Source: Trichobilharzia regenti
Lineage: Eukaryota; Platyhelminthes; Trematoda; Strigeidida; Schistosomatidae
Assembly: GCA_944472135.2 (NCBI GenBank)
Contig: OX235262.1
Location: 28,319,362 to 28,383,361, forward strand
DNA: 64,000 nucleotides
Direction of reading: 5' to 3'
Shown: in pieces, positions 20,770 through 31,350 of the stretch
How positions within the stretch are numbered: position 1 is the first letter of the stretch
Layout: every line of letters starts with the position of its first letter
Position numbers and translations under genes: made by a program
The notes under the pieces: generated by a model
What the model saw: only the letters and a program-made list of their open reading frames with translations
Databases searched by the model: none
What the model was told of the DNA's origin: nothing

Positions 20770-21889
20770 AGTATTATATCTGTAATGACGTTGGCATTAA
20801 TCATTGGGGCTTTAGGAATAATGACATATCAGTGATAACAATAATACAAATGTATTTCCCAGTGAATAAAAAAATAAAAAGATATTGGGAAATTCACTTA
20901 TTGGGAAATACAAAAACCTTGATAATAGCAAATATTGTAGCACCCCTATATGTAGCCTAACTGTACGCTTACAAAAACTCATTTTACTTATGCTTGTTGA
21001 GTATTTGTCAATGTATTATTGAACATTGATTTTCGTTTGTTATACATATATATTTACGCGGTTATGCATTTTTACACTCACCACAGAGCTTTTTGAAATT
21101 CGATTTCGTTAACAATACATCATTTCAAATTTTCATTTGTGCTTCTTAATACAACTTTGTTCGTCATTGACTGTGTACAGCGTTAGCGCATACTGGAACG
21201 TGAAAACGTGACTGTACGGCAGCATAATAAACGGAATCATTTTCAGCACGCCATAATATTACATTTTCAGTGCTTACATTTTTTTTCAATCTGTTAAAAG
21301 TGAACTTGTTTTGGAGATATATAATAGTACAAATTGATTGATGCAGGTGGCGATAGCAATGACTATGATTAAATTAGGTCAAAAGTTTGTTAAATTAGAA
21401 ATTACGTAACACGTGGTTTAGTGAATACATGAAAGGTGGGATGGGTATGGAAATATAAGAAGAGGGGTGAGAAGTTTCAATAAACGATTTGCTTACTGAA
21501 TTTACCCAAGGCCGGGGAAAGTCAGACATAAAAGAACGAGGAACTCCTTTACAACGCATAGATTGGAGTTATTTTTCTCTCTATCTATGAGAACTGAATT
21601 TGAATTCTGTTCAAAAGGTTAGATAAAAGGGTTAAATAACCGTGATCACTGTCACTGAAATGAGACAAAACTGAGATTCTTATCCAATTTGTTTGACATT
21701 TTACCAATTACAGACATGTGACTGAGTACCTTCTTTCGTGATACAGGATGCCCTTTTCCCAAGCAAGTCTTTCTTTAAAAAAAACAGACACATCTGAGGT
21801 GCATATTCTTCCGACCCAATTGCTAAGGGTTACTTTGCACGTGAGGGGGAGAGAGCATATCCCAAAATGGTTAGAAAAGCAAATGAAGT
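20770..21889. other. no recognisable gene
   Basis: No supported feature. The open frames near 21708-21890 on both strands look like chance, or a decayed extension of the RTE downstream region. Confidence 0.4.
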
Positions 21890-22985
21890 GTGACAAGCCA
21901 ATAGATGCAGGTGTCAGACTACCAACCCATCTCCATTTCTTCCTGCCTATTTGTTTCACAATCGGTTCCTGGTTGGTTCGCTCATTGCCAAAGATTCATG
22001 TCCCTGATGTTTTCTGGCCATCTGATCTTGAGTATTGAGAGAAGACAGCTGTTAACGAAGGTCTGTAGTTTGTTTGAGATGCTCTTTATGACTCGCCAAG
22101 TCTCTGATCCGTTTAGTAGCACTGACTTCACATTGGAGTTGAAAATCCGGATTGTATTTTTGATGCTGATTGCTGTTGACCTCCACACAGATTTGAGAGT
22201 AATGAAAGCTTGTCTTGCTTTTCCGATTCTGGCTTTGATATCCTCGTCAGTTCCGCCTGTAGTTGAGACGATGCTTCCTAGGTAGGTGAAGGAGGCTGTT
22301 TCTTTCAGGTTCTTCCCACTTATGCTGATTGTTGTCTGTTGTTGTTGCTGCTGTTGATGTTGGCTAGGAATCTTCATCACCTCTGTTTTATCTATGTTCA
22401 CTTGAAGTCCTATCTTTGATGCTTCTTCTGCCAACTTGTTACTTTTCACTTGCATATCTTCCAGTTTATGGGAAATCAGACATATATCATCGGCGAAATC
22501 CAGATCCTCCAAGTCTTTTGTGTCAGTCCATTTTATGCCTGTTCCCTCGTTGGTTGCCGCTGTCTGTCGCATTATCCAATCAATTGCAATCAGGAAGATC
22601 ATTGGTGATAGTAGACAGCCTTGCCTCACTCCCGTCCTCACTTCGAAGGCTTCCGTAAGTTTCCCGTTGTGGATTACTTGGCATGCAGCATTGTCGTATA
22701 ACTGTTGGATGAGATGTATTATTGTCGATGGGACTCCGTAGTAGCGAAGTAGTTTCCAAATGACCTCTCGATCGACGCTGTCGAAGGCCTTTTCAAAGTC
22801 GGTGAAGTTGAGTGAGGTGGAGAGGTGACTACCATTCCAAGCTTTGTTCAATGATGATCCGTAGAGTGGCGATTTGATCAATACATGATTTGTTTCTCCT
22901 GAATCCGGCCTGTTCCGGACGAAGTTTTTTATCTAGGGCTTGTTAGATTCTTTCCAGGATGATGCGACTTAGTATCTTGATTGGA
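21890..22985 (-). mobile_element. SR2-like RTE retrotransposon fragment
   Basis: Minus strand. It starts about 22985 with ILSRIILERI, then KLRPEQAGFRRNKSCIDQIA in a first frame. A shift near 22805 leads to the long RT frame. After that frame, broken codons (RKKWRWVGSLTPASIG, 21950-21895) mark the C-terminal region, cut off at about 21890. The 5' endonuclease domain and the 3' tail are absent. Confidence 0.9.
21982..22881 (-). pseudogene. RTE reverse transcriptase domain
   Basis: 299-codon frame, the best RTE copy here. The true RT frame begins at about residue 26 with FTDFEKAFDSVDRE (motif A, Asp present). It continues with GVPSTIIHLIQQLYDNAACQ, GVRQGCLLSPMIFLIAIDW (motif B), LDFADDICLIS (motif C, Asp-Asp intact), GLQVNIDKTEVM, a poly-Gln run (8 Q), FTYLGSIVSTTGGTDEDIKA and NVKSVLLNGSETW. 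The first ~25 residues come from a wrong frame. RTE ORF2 normally has an N-terminal AP endonuclease, not present here. It copies RNA into DNA at a nicked target. The residues needed for catalysis remain, but the protein is truncated. Confidence 0.9.
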
Positions 22986-23345
22986 ATAGCTATAGCTAAA
23001 CATCTAATCGAGATGAATCATAAGATTGATGTCAACTCAGCCTTTAAGGTCATCTATAAAAACGGTCATGGGCGTTTACTGAAATACACTGAGGCTATAG
23101 CTATTCATAGACTTAAGCCCTCCTTGTGTATTCAAAAACAGTTTGTTATTACTCTTAACTTACCTTGGTAATCCTTATTTGACTGGATTACCAAACGTTT
23201 GTGTTAACTATTCTTAAATCCTATTTTTGTCACTTCGTTTAACTTAACTTTTCCATATATACTGACATGACAAGTAAATGTGTGAGGGATCAGATGGTTC
23301 GAAATCTATAGCGCCAATACATCACATTTTTCAGATAATCTCCGT
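22986..23345 (+). mobile_element. PLE C-terminal end and 3' tail
   Basis: In frame from 22986: IAIAKHLIEMNHKIDV, FKVIYKNGHG, TEAIAIHRLKPSLCIQKQFV, ending at a TAA near 23169. This is the conserved PLE C-terminus (AEAIAI..LKP.LC.QK). The noncoding tail to 23345 matches 1350-1470 and 34150-34260. The GIY-YIG core itself is missing. Confidence 0.8.
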
Positions 23346-23390
23346 CTTCTAATAACGCTATCAAAAAGTGCGAAGTATTTCTATATCATG

Positions 23391-23908
23391 AATTAAGTCA
23401 ATCTCTTCAGGTTCTTACAATTATAAAATATAATGTGTTTGTTGTCATTACAATAGTGGCCAGTTATGCAATGGATACACTTCTTTTTAACGTAGAATAA
23501 GAAATTAATTATGGGGTGTCAAAATAAATAGTCGTATGTGTGTGTGTGACAAACGTGCTAGGCTGAAATCGATTACAGAGTACTGTGAAATAGGAGACAG
23601 TGATGTTGGTGATTAGTCATAATAGATTCATGGAATGTGGGGTAGGAAAAATTGACAAGTCAGTTCAAGGTTATAAAAGGAGTCAGGTGAGTGAGTGGCT
23701 AGTACAAAGTCGTATGTATTAAAGAGGAGGAGATAGTAAGACTGCAGTGAGCGGTTCATCATGAAATAACTAATGTGTGAAATGAAACGGGTGGAGGCAT
23801 ATATTGAGAAAAAAGATAATATGGTAACGACAACAAATATTATATTTTATAACTGAAGAGAAATTACTGAAAAGAATATTCTTCATGCAGATTGACATAC
23901 AATTAAGT
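23391..23908. mobile_element. Foldback element D, single copy
   Basis: Same family as 17971-18742: AACGTAGAATAA, GGGGTGTCAAAATAAATAG, GACAAACGTGCTAGGC and GGTTATAAAAGGAGTCAGG in the same order. The ends are inverted repeats of ~40 bases (TTATAAAATATAAT at the left, AAATATTATATTTTATAA at the right). AATTAAGT flanks both sides (23391-23398, 23901-23908) and may be an 8-bp TSD. No open frame. Confidence 0.65.
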
Positions 23909-24552
23909 TGATTTTTTTACAAATCGGTATCTAAATGTAGCTATTTCGTCAGTAATCCGTTTTAGTAAAATGTTGTTTGAAGAGTAAATTCGGTGGTATG
24001 AATGACTAATATTAGAAACCTACAAAACATGATTAGAATCAATTTTATTATCACGGATTAGAGTACATCGTTGATATGATTTTTTGTTAAGATAAAAACT
24101 GATGACTACTGAATTCATATGACCCCTTTCCAGATTTGTCACCAATATCAATCTGAGCTATTTTGTCATCAGTAAGTCACGACAATGACTCTTTTAATTG
24201 AAATCTAACAGTACATCTGAGCATTTGCAATTAGTTGTGTTCTCTTAGCTGGTTGGTTTAATTGCGGAGCTTTTATCGTCCTTCTGGACAGCATCTTCAG
24301 AGCATGTTTTAGCATAAAATGAACTGATTTAAATTCTCCATGAATGATACAATTGTGTCACCTGGTAACCATCTTCGTAACCGACTGGTGGTCGATTTGC
24401 ATCGGTAAGGAACTTTTTTTATTGAATTGGATTTTGAACTTTCTCGTCACATGATTTACTTTTTATTAGTTGGTATATTTGGTCTATATTAACGTGTTTG
24501 TTAATTTCATATTCGTTTGAGAAGTAGGCTTCTAAGAATTCCCTGGCACTCT

Positions 24553-25192
24553 TAATAATAATAATAATAATAATAATGATTTACTTTATTCCAAAAACAG
24601 TACTTGTGATACAGATTGGAATTTTCAGCATTGATCACAATATTGCATCTAATTTCCTCAAATTATAAATAAAATTAATCACACAGAAAAATTTTCACAT
24701 TTACAATAGAGGTAGTGTCAAAAACATGCAGCATATAAAATGGAAATAGCAATAATAATGATAACAGCTAGGGTAGTAATAATAATAATAATACAAGTGA
24801 AAATTGCCGTTGGCTTGTGTCACACACTATTGGCAATGTGGTATAGAAATCCTAACATGTTTAAAAATATTGAATATAATGTTCTTTCTACATGATATGG
24901 GGAAGGAAAAAACATAGATTACAGCCGTCATGGAGATAAGTTGGTGTTTGCAATTATGAGAGTAAAACAGAGAATTAACAGGACCATAAATATAATAGAA
25001 GTAATAAAAGTAAAACTTGAAGGTATGTAAGGATGGATGGAGGAAATTGTTTATTTACTAGATGAAAGAAGGTTAGTTAATTCTTGCCTGACACTATTTT
25101 CATCACATAAAATACGTGCCAAGTATGGTATCATAGAATTCTTATACTTAGACGTGCGAGCATACAGTTTTCTGAAGTTACTCCTTGTTAGT
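24553..25192 (-). mobile_element. CR1-like 3' end inserted in PLE (copy 2)
   Basis: The minus strand begins in the RT C-terminal part (LLSLNF-like end, KYGIIEFLY antisense at 25120) and ends in TTTGGAATAAAGTAAATC plus (ATT)n at 24555. It is nearly the same sequence as 40420-41005 on plus. It interrupts the PLE C-terminal coding segment. No coding domain is left. Confidence 0.85.
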
Positions 25193-26077
25193 GTTTCCTC
25201 TGTCTAATATTTCGACATTATCCCAATCAAACTGATGTCCATAACTGTCTATATACATTGATATGTAAGAATATATATCTTGTCTTTTTCACGGCTGATT
25301 TGTGTTCCTGGATTCTGATTCAAAGGCGACGCCCACTTTGGCCGATGTAATACCTGTTGCAGTTCATACAGTTTATTTTGTAAATGGCATTAATTTTATC
25401 TCCTTTTTCTATTGGATCTTTCGGTTTGCACAATATCGAATTAAGTGATTTGACTGGCTTGTGTGCTATATCCATATCAAACAGTTTCATTATTCTAGCT
25501 GTTATTTCAGAGATATTTCACATGTATGGTAGGATGAATTTTCTTGTGGTCTTTGATGATGGTTCCTTGTTGGTGTTGTGAGTCGATTTTAAACACTTTG
25601 GATGAAATTTTGTGGATAACCATTCGTTTTGAAGACCGTTAGTAGGCATTTTCCTTCCATTCTTTTCAACTCTGGAGTGCTACAGTGTGTTTGAACTCTT
25701 CTAAACAATGTCTGCACACAGTTCCTTTTATGAATAACTGGATTATTGCTAGTATAGTTGAGTATTTGATCTGTGTGTGTTGATTTTCTATATACTTGTG
25801 TTTCTAAATTTCCTGTGTTAGTTCTCCTGATTAAGACATCTAAAACTGGGATTTTGTTATCTAATTCTTCTTCTCTTGTGAATTTGATGTCTTCAAATAT
25901 GTTGTCTATTCATTTATGGGTATATTATAAATCATTACAAATGTAACGTACCCAGAAAGTTTAAAATCCAAGCCAATAGAAAATGACCAATAAATATGTA
26001 AAGATAGTTACGGGAGACGCAATTCTATGACTCATGGAAAAAATTTAAATCAGTTCACTTTATGCTAAAAATTGCGC

Positions 26078-26120
26078 TGAAGATGTTGTCCAGAAGGACG
26101 ACGAAAGCTCCGTAACTAAA
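26078..26120 (+). ncRNA. Hammerhead-like motif in PLE end
   Basis: CTGAAGA, T, stem II GTTGTCC-AGAA-GGACGAC (7 bp), GAAA, GCTCC. The extra T between core and stem II and the missing clear stem III make it a candidate only. Confidence 0.4.
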
Positions 26121-26169
26121 CCAATCAGCTCAGAGAACACTATTAATTGCAAATCATCCACCTGAGCTA

Positions 26170-27100
26170 CAAATCTTCTCTATTATATAAGTAACTTGTT
26201 AGAATGTTATAATGTGAATTGAAATACATTTTAACATTACTGATTATTCTCGGATTTGACTGGTAATAACATCTTCCATATCTCTGGTATTTGCGTTGAG
26301 TCACTTCTGTTGCATGCGTTGGGTGTAGACTGGATGAACCAGGCTTGATTCAGTGATTAAACTAAAGGAATGTATAAACCGGACTACTTTGCACCCTCCC
26401 CCTAAACATTTAAAAATTATAAAAATTATAATTGCTTAAATTATTTTTATTTTTCCGGACCACGTCATCTTTAATTGCGTGTTATCCTTGTAAAATTAAT
26501 TTATTTTAATTATTTCTACCTTTTAAATGTGTATTCATTTTCTTCGTTATTTATCAACCCATTGACATTTTGAGACTGACTAATTATTGTTAACAAACAT
26601 ATCGCCACTTGATTGGTGAACTGTTGTGTATTGTAATAAAAATGCTATATATATATATATATATATATTACAGTAAAGCCATAGATGAGGATCTAATTGA
26701 AAAGTAAATATTTCTTCGCTCAATCTTTCTGTTTTCTAAATGTCTAAATGGGGATTTTTCCCATAGTCAAACTGTCTCTCTCTCTCTCCATCTACCTATA
26801 TTACTCTTTAGATTTGAATATATATATACGCAAGCGCTGGCAATCGTTTTTGACCTTTGTTTTAAGCCATTAAAAGCTCTGTTGTCAATGTCGTCTTTTC
26901 TTCTGTTTTTGTGGTCTAGTGGCGTTACTGTTGTTGCTGACTTGTGTTTAGGCCATATTAGACAGCGCAATAAGTTAGTATTCGCTTTTTGTCTATTAGG
27001 TCGAGGTTACCGCCATAACACGGTGTACGCTGTTTAACTAACCTTATTAACTTTCTTGCAGAAGACTACTTCAGTTAAATGTTTCGAAAAATACCCATTT
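26170..27100. other. no recognisable gene; (TA)n at 26647-26668
   Basis: AT-rich with a short TA microsatellite and a (CT)n run near 26774. The frames are short. Nothing matches known families. Confidence 0.45.
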
Positions 27101-27442
27101 ATTCATAAGTAAAAACACAGTTTTTGTTCAACGAAGAAATTTCTTTTCAACGACTTCATTTTCAAGCTGTACAGTCGTATTTATATTACAGAAAAAGGTT
27201 ATTAAGTGCCACTAAATAATTGCTCAGTCAACATACATATATAAGTGATAAAAATTATAAGGGGTAGGTAGAGTTGAAGTGGATAAATTACAAAAATATT
27301 AAAGATTGTTCTATAAAAAAAATGTCAAGTGTTGTCTAAAAATTTTGAAAATTAGGAGTACGATTACGATAAGAATGAAGACGTGAAGTGAAGTGGAAAG
27401 AATTCAAGTGGTAAAATAAAATAAAAACTAGAAAGAACATTA

Positions 27443-28102
27443 TTATGACCAAGGTAAAGAAAGGGGTTTGACAAAACGCTTTTGAACACATAATTTAGGT
27501 TTCTGTTCATGCATAGCTAAAGCTTCGGCTATGCATAAGTGAAGAAAACGTAAACTTTTGGATCGATTGGATTTTGCCATGTATATAACTTTGAAAGATG
27601 AATCACGTGGGGCTAAATGACCAGACTCTAACAGGTGATCACAAATAGACGACTTTGCAGTTCTACGTTCGCCTTTCATTAACCAAACCGGATAGTGTTC
27701 AGCTACACGTTTTCGGAGATTACGCTTACAACGTCCAATATAAACAGCTCCACAAGAGCAAGTAAAAGAGTAAATGCACATAAATGTGGACAAAAGCGGT
27801 AATCTATCCTTGACGCATTGTCTGATCATATTTCGGCTGGTAAAAACTAGTTGTAAGTCAGCTGCAGGAAAAGTGCGTTTAACACATTTAGATAGACGAT
27901 TTTTAATCAATTCTGAAATGGTGTCACCTTTGAATGCAAGGCTCATAAACAGCTTTTTCTTTGGTACTGTGACTTGTCTCGGGGCGGATTCTTTCTTGAT
28001 GTTACGTTCAATGAACCCTGTGGGATAACCATTGTTAAGGAGATTTGATCGAATGTTATCTAGTTCCCTATCGATTGTCCTTGGGCAGTACACTAACTTC
28101 AA
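27443..28102 (-). CDS. PLE linker and GIY-YIG endonuclease, C-terminal open frame
   Basis: 219 intact codons, the cleanest PLE nuclease here. The linker (residues 1-100) has the PLE pattern NNGYPTGFIER, then KKKLFMSLAFKGDTISELIK and FPAADLQLVF. The GIY-YIG core at about 109-135 reads CIYSFTCSCGAVYIGRCKRN, then KRVAEH. The C-terminus has ICDHLLESGHLA, FKVIYMAKSNRSK and HLCIAEALAMHEQKPKLCVQ. It would nick DNA for integration, but the RT that normally precedes it in the same protein is missing and no promoter is visible, so it is likely a relic. The ATG is only the first in frame. The open frame continues a little upstream (KGTQLLKL). Confidence 0.8.
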   Translation of the reverse strand: MKLVYCPRTIDRELDNIRSNLLNNGYPTGFIERNIKKESAPRQVTVPKKKLFMSLAFKGDTISELIKNRLSKCVKRTFPAADLQLVFTSRNMIRQCVKDRLPLLSTFMCIYSFTCSCGAVYIGRCKRNLRKRVAEHYPVWLMKGERRTAKSSICDHLLESGHLAPRDSSFKVIYMAKSNRSKSLRFLHLCIAEALAMHEQKPKLCVQKRFVKPLSLPWS

Positions 28103-28394
28103 CAGTTGGGTACCTTTAGGGAGAAAGAGAAATCTTATTCATTCCTTATGCTCCAGAATTCGTAAAATCTGCTCTGCAGAGAAAATGTTATAGAATATTG
28201 AATCTGTTCTGTTGATATAGTATTATAGTGAGGGGAAATACAAAATTAACACTTCTAACACAGCTTAAATGATGTTCACACTTATGAAGAAAAACTAAAA
28301 ACAAAAATACCCATTTATTCATAAGCAAAAACACAGTTTTTGTTCAGTGAAGAAATTTCTTTTCAACGACTTCATTTTCAAGCTGTACAGTCGT

Positions 28395-28576
28395 CTGGTC
28401 ATTTAGCCCCACGTGATTCATCTTTCAAAGTTATATACATGGCAAAATCCAATCGATCCAAAAGTTTACGTTTTCTTCACTTATGCATAGCCGAAGCTTT
28501 AGCTATGCATGAACAGAAACCTAAATTATGTGTTCAAAAGCGTTTTGTCAAACCCCTTTCTTTACCTTGGTCATAA
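28395..28576 (+). pseudogene. Duplicate of PLE nuclease C-terminus
   Basis: 60 codons (SGHLAPRDSSFKVIYMAK to VKPLSLPWS) identical to the end of the 27443-28102 frame, on the other strand. It lacks the GIY-YIG core. It is part of the right inverted arm. Confidence 0.85.
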
Positions 28577-28924
28577 TAATGTTCTTTCTAGTTTTTATTT
28601 TATTTTACCACTTGAATTCTTTCCACTTCACTTCACGTCTTCATTCTTATCGTAATCGTACTCCTAATTTTCAAAATTTTTAGACAACACTTGACATTTT
28701 TTTTATAGAACAATCTTTAATATTTTTGTAATTTATCCACTTCAACTCTACCTACCCCTTATAATTTTTATCACTTATATATGTATGTTGACTGAGCAAT
28801 TATTTAGTGGCACTTAATAACCTTTTTCTGTAATATAAATACGACTGTACAGCTTGAAAATGAAGTCGTTGAAAAGAAATTTCTTCGTTGAACAAAAACT
28901 GTGTTTTTACTTATAAAAACAAAA

Positions 28925-29700
28925 AATTGAGAGGATTATAAGTATAAAAAATACAATGACATTAAAGTTTGCTACCGAAAGGGTGGAAGAAATGGTTTAT
29001 TTAGTAGTGCAAAGAAGGTTAGTTAGTTCATGCCTGACACTATTTTCATCACATAAAGTACGTGCCATCAAATATGGCATAGTGGGATTTTTATATTTAG
29101 ACGTACGTGCATAAATTCTTCTGAAAAACTTCTCGTTTTACCTGAGGAGGCAAAGGTTGGAGCTACGGGTAGAGTGGGTGCTCAGAGTCTGACAAAATTC
29201 CTTTAGCAAATTTGTTGCATGACATCAAGTGCCTATCCGTGACATTTTCAACGATATGGCCCAATAGGATACCACTCGTCCTACTGACAGTCTTCAGAGT
29301 TCTACGTAGTATGACACAGTCTTTTTTAAGCAGTCCAGGAAAGTATAAGCAGGGGTGAACAGTAAAGAAGAATAGGTAAAATACACGAGTTGACAAACTG
29401 TAAGAGGAGTGGTTGTGTTACACCTGAGTGCCTCAACTTCTTAATGAAAAAAGTCAGACGAAATATTCTTTTAGAAATCTCTAAGACATGGAAAGACCAG
29501 GATAGGTCAGAAGAAAGGATTATTCCAAGATTCTCAACTTCAGACTTCATTTCTATATCAGTATCATCAATTTTGCAAGGATCATAGGAAGCAGCGGCTT
29601 CATTTAACTTTCGTTTACATCGGAAACTGAAACTAACAGTCTGACATTTGGAAGGATTTAGTTTAGAACCGTTTAATATTTTTAATGTAAATACTAATAA
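28925..29700 (-). mobile_element. CR1-like fragment (copy 3)
   Basis: Minus strand: relics of LNPSKCQTVSFSFRCKRK at 29680-29610, then SEVENLGIILSSDLSWSFHV, LTFFIKKLRHSGVTQPLLLQ, CILPILLYCS, and after a frameshift KKDCVILRRTLKTVSRTSG. This is the thumb region after the CR1 RT. The 5' cut is at about 29700. The usual AATAAA-(ATT)n tail is missing or decayed. Confidence 0.85.
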
Positions 29701-29704
29701 CTGT

Positions 29705-30115
29705 CGGTTACTTTTGATTTTACAAAAGAATACGATCTCTCAGTAACTCCTCTTTGTAGTGTCTTTGATGATAAACAACTTCGTAGTCGGCTTAAACTTC
29801 GTCTTTTATTAATTTCAAGTGCCTCTGACTTGATTCACCCTCTGCAGACACCTTATAAACTTTCTGAGTTACTTATACTACTTGAAAATAAAACGTAGTA
29901 TAACTCTGAAGAGAAAATTTGTTGGTCGACGATGTTACATTTATACCGATACTTCTTGAAAGTCTTTCATTTCTTCAAGGAAGCTACATCTTGCATAAAA
30001 CTTATGTGATGAAGGCGAATAAATGTCATTTTACTAAATCAATAAACGTTACCTGATTCTACAGATTGATTTGTCTTTAAGGTTTTAATATTCACTTTGA
30101 AATTAAAAACAGAAG
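29705..30115. other. no recognisable gene
   Basis: Short broken frames, no match recognised. Confidence 0.45.
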
Positions 30116-30117
30116 AT

Positions 30118-30162
30118 TGAGCAAAGAATATATTCGTTTCGATAACTTCCTCATCTCTCTGT
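30118..30162 (-). ncRNA. Hammerhead-like motif, PLE type
   Basis: Minus: GATGAG, GAAGTTAT, CGAAACG, GAATATATTC palindrome as stem III, TTTGC. The first core bases (CU) are replaced by GA, so it is probably inactive. Confidence 0.4.
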
Positions 30163-30184
30163 CTATCTATCTATTCTATCTCTC

Positions 30185-30722
30185 GTAGAGATTTCTAAGT
30201 CCTTCAAAATATTCAATAGACAAAGGACAGCAAATTTACTACGATTTGCCGAAGCAATCGCAATCAAAAGACTTAAACCAAACTTATGCATACAGAAAGA
30301 GAGTGTGATTAACCTCTCACTCCCTTGGTAACAGAATTTTGATTTTGATTAGTCATCCAATTCAGTGATTTCAACTCACTGAACAAATCTTAATCTCATA
30401 AACTGTAACCGTTTCTCTTTCTTGAGTTGCTATGTGAACCTAAAAGCTAACACTGTCCTGTTAATCAATTTTTTCTGTTTTCTCTCTTACCCCTCCCCCT
30501 CTTTTCAACTGTAAAAGCGTATGAATTGATGATGAAAACTTAAACTAAAAACATTGTAATGCTTTCATTTAGATGCGTCAATTTTATAGTATCTCTTCTC
30601 TTTCACCACTCGAACATTAAATTATTTTATTATCATCTATATAACCATTGTAATTTCAGGTAGTCTGCAGCTGATGAGAACCTGTGAAATAGAATGATAT
30701 CATTTTATACTGCAAATTTCGT
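30185..30722 (+). mobile_element. PLE 3' end with hammerhead
   Basis: Residues near 30187-30330 read KSFKIFNRQRTANLLRFAEA, IAIKRLKPNLCIQKESVIN, SLPW, then stop: the PLE C-terminus. About 330 bases of noncoding tail end in a hammerhead at 30663-30720. Confidence 0.85.
30663..30720 (+). ncRNA. Hammerhead ribozyme, PLE type
   Basis: Stem I TGCAG pairs with CTGCA. The core is CTGATGAG, a short stem II AACCTGT, then GAAA. Stem III is built around the palindrome AATGATATCATT, and the cleavage site ATA precedes CTGCA. The core is complete. It is a sister of 2141-2195, with the same stem III palindrome. Confidence 0.8.
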
Positions 30723-30999
30723 CTTTCTTTCTTTATCGAAATTTATCAAGGGAACCAAATGTATCAAGACAGTTTTGTTTATATTCAATTTGTCCATCTA
30801 TTATAGTGGACGTTTTTTCTAAATTGTGTTCACTCTGTCGATGAGTGGAAATAAGACAATCAATGAAGAAGTTGAAAAAATGAAACATGTTTAATTATCA
30901 GGTTTAAAATTCTTACATAGTGTTAACTCGTAGCATGGATACACAGATTGAATGAAGTAAACATCTGATGATCACTAGCAACTGGTTCTATTCATTTAG

Positions 31000-31350
31000 G
31001 GAGTTACCTGGGTTCTAGTCAGAAGTCGTGACCTCTGGGGTAAAGTAGGTTGGGTGTGAAGACAAATACTCGCCATTGATGACATTGGTTAGTCGGTCAC
31101 CAGGTGCTCTATATCGTGAATTATTGACAGAAGTTGGAATTCATGGTCTGGCCATTGGACTAGGTCCCAGTGGCTTAGTGGTCTACGACCTCGTCTTGTA
31201 ACCAGAAGGTCCTGGATTCGAACCCTGGCTGTGGGTGCGCAGTGGTGAAGGATTCCAAACTAGGCTGACGAAAGAGCTGGCTGTTTAGTACTCCCTGGTA
31301 GTTTCCAATGGTTCCCTAACCGATTTCAACTCATGATGAAATCCTGTACA
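31000..31350 (+). mobile_element. Family B HHR repeat, nearly full unit
   Basis: Longest plus-strand unit. The head (CTGGGTTCTAGTCAGAAGTC) is followed by TCGCCATTGATGACATTGG and AGAAGTTGGAATTCATGGTC. A tRNA-like part has A-box-like GTGGCTTAGTGG and B-box-like GGATTCGAACCC. The ribozyme at 31236-31294 is decayed (TGGTGAAGGATTCC, GACGAAAGAGCTGG). The tail ends TCATGATGAAATCCTG. The tRNA anticodon region (CTTGTAACC) resembles a TGT anticodon arm. Confidence 0.75.

Larger units (their letters stand above)
24228..26165 (-). mobile_element. Penelope-like element with inverted ends, split by CR1
   Basis: The minus-strand PLE reads INAIYKINCMNC, YYIGQSGRRL, then IRIQEHKSAVKKT (25390-25290), an intact-looking GIY-YIG core with one stop. 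The C-terminal SAREFLEAYFSNEYEINK lies beyond the CR1 insertion (24552-24490). The outer segments 24228-24350 and 26030-26165 are inverted repeats with CTGAAGATG, TGTCCAGAAGGACGA, and GAAAGCTCC or AAAAGCTCC, resembling a hammerhead with a 7-bp stem II but one extra base in the core. Confidence 0.8.
27105..28914. mobile_element. PLE with 520-bp inverted arms
   Basis: The minus-strand PLE 3' portion (28110-27105) is followed on the right by an inverted copy of its last 520 bases (28395-28914). Positions 27105-27624 pair with 28395-28914 without any length change, and the coding parts are identical. Just before the right arm, 28312-28394 repeats the PLE 3' end in minus orientation, abutting it. 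This resembles the complex terminal repeats of Penelope elements. Confidence 0.8.

Noticed and set aside
22416..22741. Plus-strand open frames of 80 and 101 codons
   Set aside because: They lie antisense to the RTE reverse transcriptase frame and have no similarity of their own.
27774..28028. 84-codon plus-strand frame
   Set aside because: Antisense shadow of the PLE nuclease frame.
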